From positions 62,001-126,000 of the forward strand of contig WNNJ02001223.1 in assembly GCA_012934845.2 (NCBI GenBank): a stretch of 64,000 nucleotides of DNA, given 5' to 3'. Under the pieces are notes generated by a model, which worked only from the letters and a program-made list of their open reading frames with translations, had not been told where the DNA came from and did no database searches. This document shows, one piece after another, positions 1-10,743 of this stretch. This DNA is from Pomphorhynchus laevis (taxonomy: Eukaryota; Acanthocephala; Palaeacanthocephala; Echinorhynchida; Pomphorhynchidae). Position 1 is the stretch's first letter, and the number at the start of each line of letters is the position of its first letter. Position numbers and translations under genes: made by a program.

Positions 1-640
1 TTTTTCCCGTTGTTAACAGTTTACTAAATAAGTTTATCCAGTTTTGATTCTTTTTTATTATTGGTAAACGATCGCGTGCCTCAGATTGAAGAATTCTTCC
101 CTCAACTAGTAGTTCGGATATTCGGTTCTCTTTCCAGAGTAATATTCGTCTTGTAAGTATTGATCTTATTGCGCTAGTCTTCCTTGTTGTTGTTTTTTGA
201 AGCATAAGTTGACATATAACGGTTATCTTCATCAGGAGATACCTCATTTTAGAGTGATCAGAGTTAATGGCGGAGTAACATTCCGATAGTATGTCTATGA
301 AACTTGAACTTGTGTTGCATTTTGGTAAGTTGAACAAGTTGGGTATCCACTTTACAACTTCATAGTATGTAGATTCAATGATCGATGCGTGCTGCGATAT
401 GTTATTTGATGTTTCGATTATGTTTGTGTTAACCGATCCATTACAAGTTGAATTATCGATTAAACATGATTGTTTAACCACATTGTCAACTACATACAGA
501 GAAGCGGTATTTCCACAATTTCGTGCTGAACAGTTGACGCAAGGTTGTTTTAGACGGGCACATTTGCATGACTTACAAACAGCAGCTTGACCGTTGCAGG
601 AACAACATTTTGAAATACCTGCAGGAATTCCTTTCGGCAT
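1..640 (-). CDS. Zinc-finger N-terminal part of a LINE-type retrotransposon protein, cut by the window edge
   Basis: The minus strand is open from an ATG at 640 to base 1 with no stop, about 213 codons, so the frame continues beyond the left edge. Near the N-terminus it has a cysteine-rich cluster (CCSCNG, CKSCKC, CVNCSARNC). This is followed by a segment with WIPNLFNLPKC and then RILLWKENRISELLVEGR. That order of Cys-rich motif and then a block rich in W, L and R is familiar from the N-terminal part of metazoan non-LTR retrotransposon polyproteins that end in a restriction-like nuclease domain. That assignment is from memory of the family, not from a search. The reverse transcriptase would lie left of the window. 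The frame is intact here, so this copy may be fairly recent. It could also be a captured host gene, which is less likely. Confidence 0.55.
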   Translation of the reverse strand, partial: MPKGIPAGISKCCSCNGQAAVCKSCKCARLKQPCVNCSARNCGNTASLYVVDNVVKQSCLIDNSTCNGSVNTNIIETSNNISQHASIIESTYYEVVKWIPNLFNLPKCNTSSSFIDILSECYSAINSDHSKMRYLLMKITVICQLMLQKTTTRKTSAIRSILTRRILLWKENRISELLVEGRILQSEARDRLPIIKKNQNWINLFSKLLTTGK

Positions 641-843
641 AATTTGTGTTGGATGTAATTGTTGTATTGTATGTTATTTTATTGTAATTTGATCTTTTTG
701 TCGAAAGTACAACGCTCGATCAACGGTTTCAGTAAGTTATCTCTATAGCTGTATGTTATTTTATTGTATGTTATTTTATTGTAAGTAGTTTATTAAGCAG
801 ATAAGAAAGTTCAAACTAGTCTATAATAATAACAATAATTCTA
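641..843. other. AT-rich spacer with short TGTTATTTTATTGTA repeats
   Basis: There is no coding signal. The unit TGTTATTTTATTGTA recurs three times between about 668 and 785, separated by non-repeat sequence. The segment separates the minus-strand LINE frame from the plus-strand PLE. Confidence 0.5.
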
Positions 844-2532
844 TTGTTAAATAATAACAATAGAAAATATACATTAACCATAAACTTCATTAATAAATGT
901 ATAGATAACATAAATATAGCCGGACTTTTAAATAATTCTAAAAGTAAAGAAATAATAGGGTCAGATTTAAGTAAATATATTCCTAAAATAAGGTATAAAC
1001 TCCTACCACCATTAGGACGAAAAATTTGTAATTATAATAAAGAATTAAAATCAATATGTAACGATAATATTAGAAACATAATGGAAACAGAATGCAATTG
1101 TAAAAATCTTAGTTTTGATAAAATAAATGAACATATATGTACCCATAATCTAGAATTAATTGAAAATTGTGAATTAAGAAAGCTGCTATCAAAAGGGTAT
1201 AAATATAGATTAAATAACAACAACGACAAAAATAAAATTTACAGTTCGTTATATAATAACTTAAATGATTACTTTAGTAAGCTGATTAATAGTGAAAGCT
1301 CGAATATATCTAAGATAAAAATTTGGAAAGATTATATATTTGATAAAATTAAAAATAAAATGAAAATAACAAACAATTATAAAAGGAAAGATAAAATTAA
1401 TAAAGATATGTATAAAGAACTTACTAAATTAAAGGATAACTATATAATAACAACTATTGATAAAGCTAGTAATAACTTTGTCTTCATATGCAAAAAGCTT
1501 TATTATGATATACTAATGAAAGAGGTTAATTCTAATGATTTAAATGTAAATCCAACATATGAACGTAGTGAGTTGAGTTTAGAAACAATTATTACAAGCA
1601 CACCTTAAAAAATATTGCAAGGTAATCGAAATTAATACTGGTATAAAACACTATTTCAGTATTAATTCTACAAAAGAATTTTTAGAACAGACAAAAGGAA
1701 TAAATTTTCAGAATATAAATACGTACGATTTTAGTACGCTTTATACAAATCTAGATTTAGTAGATATTAAAGAAGCGTTAGTAAAATTAATTAACCTTAT
1801 ATTCGGAAAAAGATATACATATATATGTTATAATAATTATAACGCCTATCTAACAAAAATTAACCATTAAGTAAATATAAATATATGGATAAAATTGAAT
1901 TAATAGAATCCTTAAATATTTTGATAAATCAAAATTATTTAAAAGTAGGGACATCTATATTTAGACAAGTAAAAGGTGTTCCAATGGGTGGTAATATTAG
2001 CCCAATTATAGCTGACTTGTTTTCAAGCTTTATAGAATATGAATTTGTTCATAACTGTGTAAAAACTAAATCTAAACTATATAAATATATGAAATATGTT
2101 TCGATACATTGATGATATATGTGTATTTAATTCTAATAATTTTTATTCAATTAGTGAACAAATTTATCCAGAAAGCCTTATTCTTAACAAAACCAATATT
2201 GATGATAAAGAAGGTGTATATCTAGATATGAACATTAAATTAACATTAACTAAAACTACTATTAATTTATATCGTAAAGATGACATTTAAATTTACAAGA
2301 AACCTTTTCGCATCAGCATTCATGCATACCATATAATATAAAATATAATACATTAAGTAATGAAATTTTAAGAATTGCAACAATATGTAATGATATTGGC
2401 TTTCTTCAAAATCATTTAAATAATTTAATAGATACATATTTTAAACTAGGTTACTATAAAAATAACATCAAGCAGAAAATAGTAAAATATATAAATCAAC
2501 ACAATAATATAAAGAATAAATTTAAACTCTAA
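844..2532 (+). mobile_element. Penelope-like element reverse transcriptase (PLE-1)
   Basis: This is reverse-transcriptase coding sequence of a Penelope-like retroelement. The N-terminal part has PLGRKICNYNKEL, a CNC pair and ELRKLLSKGYKYR. These are followed by ITTIDKASNNFVFICKKLYY and by the palm motifs KGVPMGGNISPIIADL and YIDDICVF. The thumb-region sequence continues to a stop at 2,532. No GIY-YIG endonuclease follows in this copy. The reading is spread over more than one frame, so the copy is degraded. Base composition is extremely AT-rich. The repeat immediately downstream (2,570-2,760) recurs elsewhere and is probably the terminal repeat of this family. A second, minus-strand fragment of the same thumb region lies at about 47,870-48,115. 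Confidence 0.75.
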
Positions 2533-2569
2533 GTGGCAAATTTTTATGGATAATAAATAATATACTTTG

Positions 2570-2760
2570 CATTAGAATAAGATACTAGATAGTTATTTCA
2601 GAGGAAATACATCATTAGCATGTATTTGGCCCCGCTGCTATGTTGGGTAGAGGAGTTAGGGGCCGAAACCTGATAGCATAGCAGTTCCTCCTGATGACCT
2701 CTAATTCTTATTCTGATACAACGTCTGTTATTTATTAGTCAATTCATAAAATGATGTTTA
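2570..2760 (+). repeat. Dispersed repeat R1, likely terminal repeat of PLE-1, with hammerhead-like pieces
   Basis: Its core contains GGGGCCGAAACC, then GCATAGCAG, then CCTCCTGATGACCTCT. Near-identical copies occur at 46,385-46,560 (minus) and more diverged ones at 12,070-12,190, 12,425-12,500 and 61,318-61,450 (plus). CTGATGA and CGAAAC are the two conserved halves of a hammerhead core. The sequence after CTGATGA (CCTCTAATTC) can pair with GAGTTAGGGG before CCGAAAC. Its position just after the PLE-1 frame suggests a PLE terminal repeat; that link is inferred. Confidence 0.6.
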
Positions 2761-2944
2761 TTTTAAATTTTATTTTTTATTTTTTTTTAACTTGATTTAA
2801 ATTATAGAAAATCTAAAAACAATTATTAATTTTATTATTTAATTATTAAATTTTGATTTAGCATTATTATGTTTTGTTTATTTTATAATTATATAACAAT
2901 ACGTAGACTCAGTTAGCTGATTTAATCATTCGATAACGTCTAAT

Positions 2945-3260
2945 TTTACAGGATTATTGAATCCTTGACGATTTTCAATTTACCCGGCAACTTAATTAGC
3001 CACGTTCATAATGTGTTGATGACAAAACGGAACTTTTATCAAGACGATAATGAAATAAAGTTTTTATACACGACAAAAAGAGTACTACATGGATCACTCC
3101 TATCTCCAGTACCGATTATGTTAATATCAATATTAATTTCTAGAACATATTCCCTAAGTATTAGCTGTATCATATGTGGAGGACGCGAAATTTATTATTA
3201 AAGGACCGGCATGTAAAAGATTAATAGATACATCTATTTTTTCGTAGACGAATTATAATC
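2945..3260 (+). mobile_element. Degraded LINE reverse-transcriptase fragment
   Basis: Conceptual translation gives FNLPGNLISHVHNVLMTKR and a segment GSLLSPVPIML that resembles the QGSxLSPLLF motif of non-LTR reverse transcriptases. The expected PQG is altered and the frame is soon lost. The clade cannot be named. It sits between PLE-1 and a PLE endonuclease fragment. Confidence 0.4.
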
Positions 3261-3589
3261 AAAAGCTTCTCAACTATGGCTTACAACTTCGTGTTTGGAA
3301 AGCTTAGGCAATTGCCACCTTCACATTCTCTATATGAGGCAAACCGCTAGAAAGCCATATATCTTTTATTAATGTTTTCAAAAAGGAAATGAAAAAATTG
3401 GCATTGGATCAATAACTAAATATTCAGAATGTACAGTGAAAACATTAAAAATGTGTACATCTTTGGAAATCTAATTGATGTACTGATTTTATGTACAAAG
3501 CTGTGCGTAACTAGTCGATTTTTGCTATTTGTATTTCTTGTTTTTTTTCTTGATCATATTTCAAAGAAAATATCGGTATTTACCACACA

Positions 3590-4013
3590 TCTACCAGAAA
3601 GCAATAATGCTTTAGGATGTCAGCCTTGCAATGATAAGAGATGTTTAGCTTGCCAAGACATCACAACTTTAACAACGATATACAGTAGCAAGATAGGGCT
3701 AATATATCATATCAAATCGAGCTACGCATGCAAAAGCTAAAACGTGGTGTGCGGAAGCCAATACGTTACTGAAACTTCAGAGGGATTAAATAAAAGAATG
3801 AACCTAATGATATCACAAATTAAGATCAAAAAGACATTACGTGATACGCCAGTAAGACACGCTGTTGAAAACAAAGGACATAGTTTCACAGTAACTGTCG
3901 CAGAAGGAAATTTGGATAATACCAAAGAGAAATGCCATCGTGAATTATGGTGGACAGCTCAGCTCATAACTGAGTTACAAGGCTCTAGTACTACACGCCA
4001 ACTTGAACTTTAA
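3590..4013 (+). mobile_element. Penelope-like GIY-YIG endonuclease fragment
   Basis: This is the C-terminal endonuclease end of a PLE. A Cys-rich lead (GCQPCNDKRCLACQD) precedes a GIY-YIG-type domain in which QYVTETSEGLNKRMN corresponds to the conserved YIGET..L..R block. TPVRHAVENKGHSF follows, and then the C-terminal helix region with an E before WW. One stop interrupts the reading. The N-terminal reverse transcriptase of this copy is not recognisable, so it is a 5'-truncated relic. It is distinct from PLE-1 and PLE-2. Confidence 0.7.
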
Positions 4014-4139
4014 GAGATCATATAAATTATTATATGACGTCAGTATGAGAAATATGGCTGAATTTCTTCCGTGGTTTGTAATATAAACGCTTAAGTGTGA
4101 GTGCTTCTTGTGACTAACTGAAGACGGCGAGTAACGCCA

Positions 4140-5284
4140 AAATCAATATTCTAAATATGCATTTGTTGAAATCACCTCTTCGAAAGAGATGAGCTCTTCC
4201 GTTGATTCTATAGGCGCTACTTCTACAAGATAAGGCATATCTATCCGATTAAAATGACTCCTAAAATTCTCTTTCCAACAACCAAAAATTTCTTCAATGT
4301 CGGTCAACATATATCCTCTCTTGTCATAGACCGCTTGAGTTGTTTTCTGCTTTCCAACACGGAGGCACCTGATCGTTCTGAAGAACATCTGCGAAGCTGA
4401 ACTATAATCAGGCTCTAAGTGCACTCCAAACTTCTCCCAATCCGCCTTCTTTGCTTCGATAACTGCTCGACCTGAAGCTCTCTTTGCATTTCTGTACTTG
4501 TCTACAGCTTCCACTGATTTATCAGAAAAAGCTTCCTTATAATCCAGATTCTTCCGTTTGTCAAAATCTTTAACTGTTGGTGTCCATTAAGCAGTTCGAG
4601 TATTTCCTCCGCGACAAGCACCAAAGACTTTCGAGTCACAACTTTTCAAAGTTGCTTTAACAAGCGAGGATCTGAACATCTCCCATTCCTGATCAATGTT
4701 CTTCATATCTTCTGGCAACCGAGAGAAGTCCTCCCGGGTGTAGCCGGTAAAACGTTCTTTGACAGAAACATCTGCTAGACGCTCATAGCGCTCTCTCTCA
4801 CAACGTTTGGGTTTATCAGGATTGCTTAGCATATGATCCTACCATCGAAGCTTACTAACTACAAGGTAATATTCGGTTGGCAGCTCAGCCCCTCTCTTCA
4901 CACGATTGTCCAGAACATAGAGTCACAGATCAGATGAAAAGTTTACAAAATCGATCATTGATCTTTGACTGAGAGAATCATTAGGCCGTGTGCATCTATG
5001 GATCTCCTTATATTCAAACATTGTGTTTGTTATGCACAAATTGTTAAGAGAACAAAAGTGCAATAATTTAACACCACTCACATTCAGATCGAAGAGTCCG
5101 TTCCTCCCAACACTCCCTTCCAAGTGCTACTGTCGCTACCTACATGAGCATTGAAGTCACCCAATGGAATGAAGGAATCTCCCAAAAGAGTACTAGCAAG
5201 CTGAACTTGAAGATCTTCACGAAGACTGCGTATTCCGAAATAATGTTGGGAGCATACGAGCACAACAGTTATCCAATTTCTCTC
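4140..5284 (-). mobile_element. RTE-type LINE copy 1, downstream half (interrupted by Gypsy-1)
   Basis: Minus-strand pieces translate to the endonuclease end (LGDFNAHVGSDSSTWKG, LCITNTMFEYKEIHR, QRSMIDFVNFSSDL) and the linker toward the reverse transcriptase (LRVGKQKTTQAVYDKRG). These are typical of RTE elements common in flatworms. The reverse transcriptase is missing, because the copy stops abruptly near 4,140. Several frame changes split it, so it is inactive. It continues on the other side of the inserted Gypsy element at 9,226. Confidence 0.75.
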
Positions 5285-5382
5285 TGTGATAACCAGAGAG
5301 AATAAATGGCTTTTATTCACGAATCTACAAATAGTAGGTAAAGTTAAATATAAATGATAAAGTAATTAAATGTGATACCACA
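5285..5382 (-). repeat. Gypsy-1 LTR (3' LTR of the minus-strand element)
   Basis: This 98-bp terminal repeat begins TGTGATAACC and ends GATACCACA on the plus strand. It reads as identical to the copy at 9,128-9,225. It directly abuts the RTE sequence on the left. Confidence 0.9.
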
Positions 5383-8300
5383 TTCATCCCATGTGATAGT
5401 TTTGGAAGTATGCAGGACTACTTCCACCTCTTGTACTTCGTCGGTAGAATTCTCTAGTTGTCACGGGATGATGGTTTGCCTCAGGAATTGATGTCCTCTT
5501 TGAACTCAAGTTTATATCGATATTGTCAGTGGCATCATATTGCTTTCCGTTATTGTTATCATCTTCATAGTCTGGCTGGTTCCTATCGAAGCTATCTTGA
5601 CAGTCGTCATCCCCGTCCCTTGACAATCCCGAACTACGAATATCCGAACTGTCTGGATCCTTGTAAATGGAGGTTTCTGAAGGATAACGAGATAGGTGTC
5701 GAGTTGAAATATTTGCTTCTTTCCCAGATGGAAGTTCGATATAAGCCGTGTTTGGATTCGCGTTTATCAGTTTAGCTTTGAGCAATTTATCGTCGTATTT
5801 GTCGTGTTTGTAGAAGTTTCGCACGAATACAGATCCGGGACGACGGAGCCATTCTGGCAAATTGAATTTAATTAATGGGCATCTAGAGAAGTTGAAGATT
5901 CGATCATGAGGTGTCGAGCCAGTTGAGGTGCATAATAGTCCTCGAATAGATTGAAGGCTTTACGCGAGGACCGTTTCCCAAGCAGCAACCGGACGATTGT
6001 AGTCTCTAAGCCGCAAAAGTACAGCGATCCATAATATACCGTTATAGCGTTCGATCTGTCCGTTGCCTAACGGATTGTACGAAAAAGAGTGACTTGCTAC
6101 CGTGCCAATACTCTCCAGATAATAAGAGAATTCTTTCGACATGAAGGATGACCCGCGATCGGAATGTAAAAATTCAGGTGGACCAAATATTGTCACTATA
6201 CCACGCAGGCAATTTATCACTGTTTGAGCGGACATATCACGGCATGCAAATCCAAAGGGATAACGAGAATATTCATCGACGGCTGTAAGCAAATATTTCT
6301 TGCCTGATGAACTGGGCAAAGTACCTTTGAAGTTAAGTGAAATTCTTTCGAAAGGTCGTGTCGCTCTGATGAGGGCAGTTTTTGGAGGCTTGAAGAGTTT
6401 GGTTTCAACAACGAACAGGTAACGCAATGAGATACAACATAACGAACGTCTTCAGTGCTATATGGAAGTTGATTCGATTGAACTAAGTGATACAAACGAT
6501 TGACTCCTGGGTGGCAAAGCGTAGCGTGAAGTTCATAAAGAAGCTTGAGATCTTTCTGTTTGTCAAAGTAACCGCAACTTGAAGCACAAATATCCCTAGA
6601 CATTGAGTCGGCCGCATAATTCAACTTTCCAGGCCGGTAAAGTATACAATATTTGAACTCAGATAGATCGAGACGCCATCTTTGCACTTTTTCATTTTTA
6701 ATTTTACTCTTATGATTCCTGTTAAATATGAATGAAACTGACCTTTGATCCGTTAGAACATTGAAAGTTCGTCCAGACAAATAGTGCCTCCAGTATCGCA
6801 ATGCTTCAACGATGGCAAGGGCCTCTTTCTCAATAGCGGAATGTCCAACGACACTCTTACTAAGTGTATGCGAATAAAATGCGACGGGTTTGTTATCCTG
6901 CGTTAATACAGCACCGATAGCATAAAGGGATGCGTCAGTCTCTACTGTAAATGTCTTATTGAAATCAATGGGTGTTAGAGTAGCTGAAATAATACAATCA
7001 CGAATTATCTCAAATGAGCGCTTTGCTGCAGGTGTAATAGGAAATATCGTGGTTTCAGCTAACGGACGAATCTGCGACGAAAAATTTTGAATCCATTTGG
7101 AATAATGTGAGAAAAGGCCGACAATTCTTCGCAGTTGACGTTTATTTTGAGGTACCTGCAGTTCTCGCAAAGGTGAGACACGATTAGGATCAGGCCGTTT
7201 AATACCACTACCAAGTTGATATCCCAGAATATTGATCATCGTTTTATTAATCATACATTTCGATTCATTTAGTGTTATTCGGTACCTAGAAGCAACTTCA
7301 CGAAACTTGGCCAGATTTGTATCATGTTCTTGCTGTGTTTTGCCGCACACAATGATATCGTCGAGGGATGAATAGGTGCCGGTCAAGTTTTCTTTCTCTA
7401 TGATCTCGTTGATTATTCGCTGGAAGGCGGCTATAGCATTCGTGAGTCCAAAAGGCATACGCTGAAATTGATAGAGTTGACCATCTGCCTCGAATGCGGT
7501 CAAGAATTTTTCGTTTGCTCGCAAAGGAACTTGATGGTAAGCACTTTTTAAATCGAGGGTGCTAAACACGTTATTGGACGATATGGTGTCGATCAGGTCG
7601 TCGATTCGGGGCATGGGATAAGCGTCGAGGACCGTGAATCTATTTACGGTCTGCGAGTAATCTACTACTAGACGACGACGTCCTTCTCTGTTTACAATAA
7701 GAACTTGCGCACGCCACGGTGAGCGACTGCGCTCGATGATGCCTTCGGACAACATCCGTTTTACTTCCGAAGTAATAAAGCGGCGATCTTCGATATTGCG
7801 GCGCCGGGACGGAATTGTTGCAGGTTTCCAGATTTTAAAATCGTCTAAAAATAACGACGGTATATCGATTTCCATGCTCGATAGTTGCCCAATGGTTAAT
7901 GTTTCTTGCTTAGCATTTCCTCGAAGTCGAATGGAAACACTTGAATGCAAGCGCAGGAATGGATGACCAAGTATGAGATCACGACAAAGATGAGGCATGA
8001 CGAAGCATTGAATGTCAGTATAGTTTCGGTCACAGTAAGATATCGGTAATACGCATCGTTCATTGCATACGGATGTAAATGATGAATTAGCCATGGAAAT
8101 CCTAACACAACAAGATTCTGTAGGAATACCTAGTTTTCGAATAACTGATGAATCGACAAAGTTGGAAGAGCTCCCTGTATCGATAAGAGCATACAGCTGT
8201 TGTGTTCCAACGCGAACTTGTACCGTCATGTCGTCAAGTTTAGATGCATCACCATTTGCATTTTGACAGGATATGATATTAAGTGATTCACAGTCGGACG

Positions 8301-9112
8301 CGTATGGTCGAGTACTACGATTGTATTTTCGTCGAGATCGAAGCAACTTAGTTCGACAAACTTTTTCGTAGTGTCCACGTTTTAAGCAGAATGAACATTC
8401 AGCATCCCGGGCTGGACAACGATTTCGTGTATGCATAACTCCACCACAAAAGTAGCACCTTTTCTTGTTGATCTTTTGAGCTACGGCAATAGATTCTTCA
8501 CTTTTAGAAATATCAGTATTTCCTTTTGAACCTTTGGTTTCCCTTAAGGCATTTACTGTGAATTCGGATGTGTGTCGATATTCGTTTGATTGAGTTTGAG
8601 CTGCTTCAATCGTTCGAGCGACTTGATAAGCTTTCTCTTTGTCGATGTCATTAGTCTCGAGTATGCGTTGACGAATTTCGTTCGATTGTAAACCCGTAAT
8701 AAATGAATCGCAAATAAGAATATCGCGCAGCTCCTTAGCTTTCACATCTTTAAAGGTGCATTGTCGCGCAAGTGTTTCAAGACGATCCACATAGTTAGAT
8801 ATCGATTCATCGAGAGTTTGTCGTGCAGAACACAGTAGGTGTCGTTTGTAAACCGAATTTGTAGATTTTATGAATGCTTTGTCGAGGACATCCATTGCTG
8901 AATCATAATCCAGGCACTCGTCAATCTTGTCGAATAATTGAGCGGAAATTGAGATTTTTAGGAGATCAAGTTTGTCATCTTGTGAATCCATTTTGATGCG
9001 TTTGATAAATGTTTCGAAGCGATATCGCCAGTGACGCCATTCGCATTCTGCTTCAGGACAGTCTGTCGTTAGTTTGAGTGTATCCGGCTTGAACAGAGTA
9101 TCCATCAAGACA

Positions 9113-9126
9113 ATTCGTGAATAAAA
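9113..9126 (-). promoter_or_regulatory. Predicted self-primer binding site of Gypsy-1
   Basis: On the minus strand TTTTATTCACGAAT follows the LTR after a single A. Its exact complement, ATTCGTGAATAAAA, occupies LTR nucleotides 59-72. In Tf1-like retrotransposons the 5' end of the RNA folds back onto such a site to prime reverse transcription in place of a tRNA. That function here is inferred. Confidence 0.55.
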
Positions 9127-9127
9127 T

Positions 9128-9225
9128 TGTGATAACCAGAGAGAATAAATGGCTTTTATTCACGAATCTACAAATAGTAGGTAAAGTTAAATATAAATGA
9201 TAAAGTAATTAAATGTGATACCACA
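9128..9225 (-). repeat. Gypsy-1 LTR (5' LTR of the minus-strand element)
   Basis: This 98-bp LTR carries at 9,154-9,167 a 14-nt stretch complementary to 9,113-9,126, which starts one base inside the element. That is where a primer-binding site would be. An AATAAA lies in the same stretch on the minus strand and could serve as polyadenylation signal. Confidence 0.9.
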
Positions 9226-10000
9226 CCCTCTTTGACTAAAAGTATCAGAGACGTCAGCCTTTCGTTCACTTGGTTAAACCTCTCTACCACGAACGACAAC
9301 ATGAGACTTGTAAGAATCTCTCCACCCGTCTGTCGTCGCTTTCCGTTGATAGCTCCCGAATAATTTAAGATCCAACCTTAATCCAAAAGTTTAGTTCTAG
9401 TTCCATAATAGTGAAGAGAATTCACTTCGACTATTTCTAGACCGAAGCGAACCATATCTTCAACTAATTCTGGTTTCTTCCCACGCCAGCGATATGACAC
9501 TCCACGTTCCTACATAAAGGCTAGTCCGCTTCGGATGTTGATGCTTCTTTCGCTGTATCCGTACAACTACCTGGTCACACGGCACCCGACAATGAAAACT
9601 CCTCCGGTCAGCGGTTAGTTGATCATTGTTCATCGCTCTTAATTTATTTCTCGTGCATTTCTTGCTTGTCATTTTTATTGTCTTGATTTTGTTTGTTAGG
9701 ATATCACCCGTTCTGGATATCCTTTGATGGTCCTACATTGCTACTGTAAGGAAACAGGCCATTGTGACTATCTTTCGACGTTTCGTCCATTGTCCCATCC
9801 GCTGTTGGAGTTATCGGAGTGATTTTGCTTGCTCGGCTATCTTCCGTTTTCGATATTTCTTGATGATGCAGCATCACCATTGTAAGGAAACATGCCTTCT
9901 TGATTCTCTTCCGTATTTTCGTCAATCGCTCAATCGACTATTTGAGTCACTGGAATGATCTGAGATAGTTTATGAAGGGACTATCCTTACGGATAATGCA
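9226..10000 (-). mobile_element. RTE-type LINE copy 1, upstream half with 5' monomers
   Basis: This is the continuation of the RTE LINE beyond the Gypsy insertion. The minus strand gives the start of the endonuclease frame (TSLYVGTWSVISLAWEE), close to the same region of copy 2 at 14,635-14,934. Upstream (about 9,700-9,960) is a repeated block carrying GTAAGGAAACA and TGATG motifs, matching the block at about 14,940-15,185. These look like 5'-UTR monomers of this LINE family. Confidence 0.7.
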
Positions 10001-10743
10001 AGCCAGTCAATTGTTTAGCCGCCGATCAACTGATGTCGAACGGACGTTGCTTAGACTGCTTCACCAAGATACTTATTGACAATAGGTGTTATCATAATAC
10101 TTAATCGACCTGCACCTAGCAGATCAACAAATATTCTCAGCGGTCCAATATATGCCTATTATATGTTCTAACAGAATATATAGTAAAAATCGTATCAACT
10201 CTACTTCAGTATTGTTTTTATCAAATATGTTGTTTAAATTTCGTTTTATTGCAACATTATCTGTTCTCAATATTATTGCGAATAATTAATAAGCTAGTGA
10301 TTTAGCTATTTGTAAATTGCTTTATGAGAAAAGCTATTAAAACCTATGAAAAATATTGCAAATTTCAAAATTAATTATCATACATTTAAAGTTTGGTTGT
10401 AAATTCGATTGACATCGTAATTTTGTAAGTAGGCGAATATCATAATTTTAAAGTGAACAAGTGTTAGAGCAGATTATAAAATTTGCTAATTATTGATTGC
10501 AATTAAGAATTATAAATGTAGTTGGACTGTTGAGGCCTTTAAGTTCATTGATGCTATGTAGAAATAATATCGACTTTGCTTAAATATTGACATCTTCTAA
10601 GTTAGTCCTAAATTAACTAATTTGTGATATGCAAATTAAGTTAAATTACATAATGATATCTTATGGCTGATAGTTTCATTACAGTTTTCTAGAAAGTATT
10701 TATGAAGCTGTAGAAGCAGTTACAACTCAACGGCTACACACAT
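10001..10743. other. Intergenic, probable 5' flank of mRpL39
   Basis: This AT-rich stretch has no coding signal or repeat that I recognise. It lies directly upstream of the mRpL39 frame and must hold its promoter and leader if that frame is transcribed as it stands. No convincing TATA box or trans-splice acceptor could be singled out. Confidence 0.4.

Larger units (their letters stand above)
5285..9225 (-). mobile_element. Ty3/Gypsy LTR retroelement (Gypsy-1), young fossil
   Basis: This 3.94-kb element is inserted in an RTE LINE. It has 98-bp LTRs, TG...CA, at both ends that read as identical, so the insertion is recent. Parts in order on the minus strand are as follows. Gag runs from about 9,108. 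CCHC zinc knuckles lie near 8,370-8,470 (CYFCGGVMHTRNRCP). The protease is near 8,150 (ALIDTGSSSNF). Reverse transcriptase is at about 7,050-7,700 (SSLDDIIV). RNase H is at about 6,650-6,950 (VETDASLYAIGAVL). Integrase is at about 5,960-6,500 and a C-terminal tail at about 5,385-5,860. It looks close to whole but is broken in roughly two places. The uninterrupted target sequence survives in RTE copy 2 near 14,480. A self-complementary primer region is described separately. Confidence 0.85.

Noticed and set aside
378-590. Plus-strand open frame of 70 codons
   Set aside because: It is the shadow of the better supported minus-strand zinc-finger frame 1-640, and has no domain of its own.
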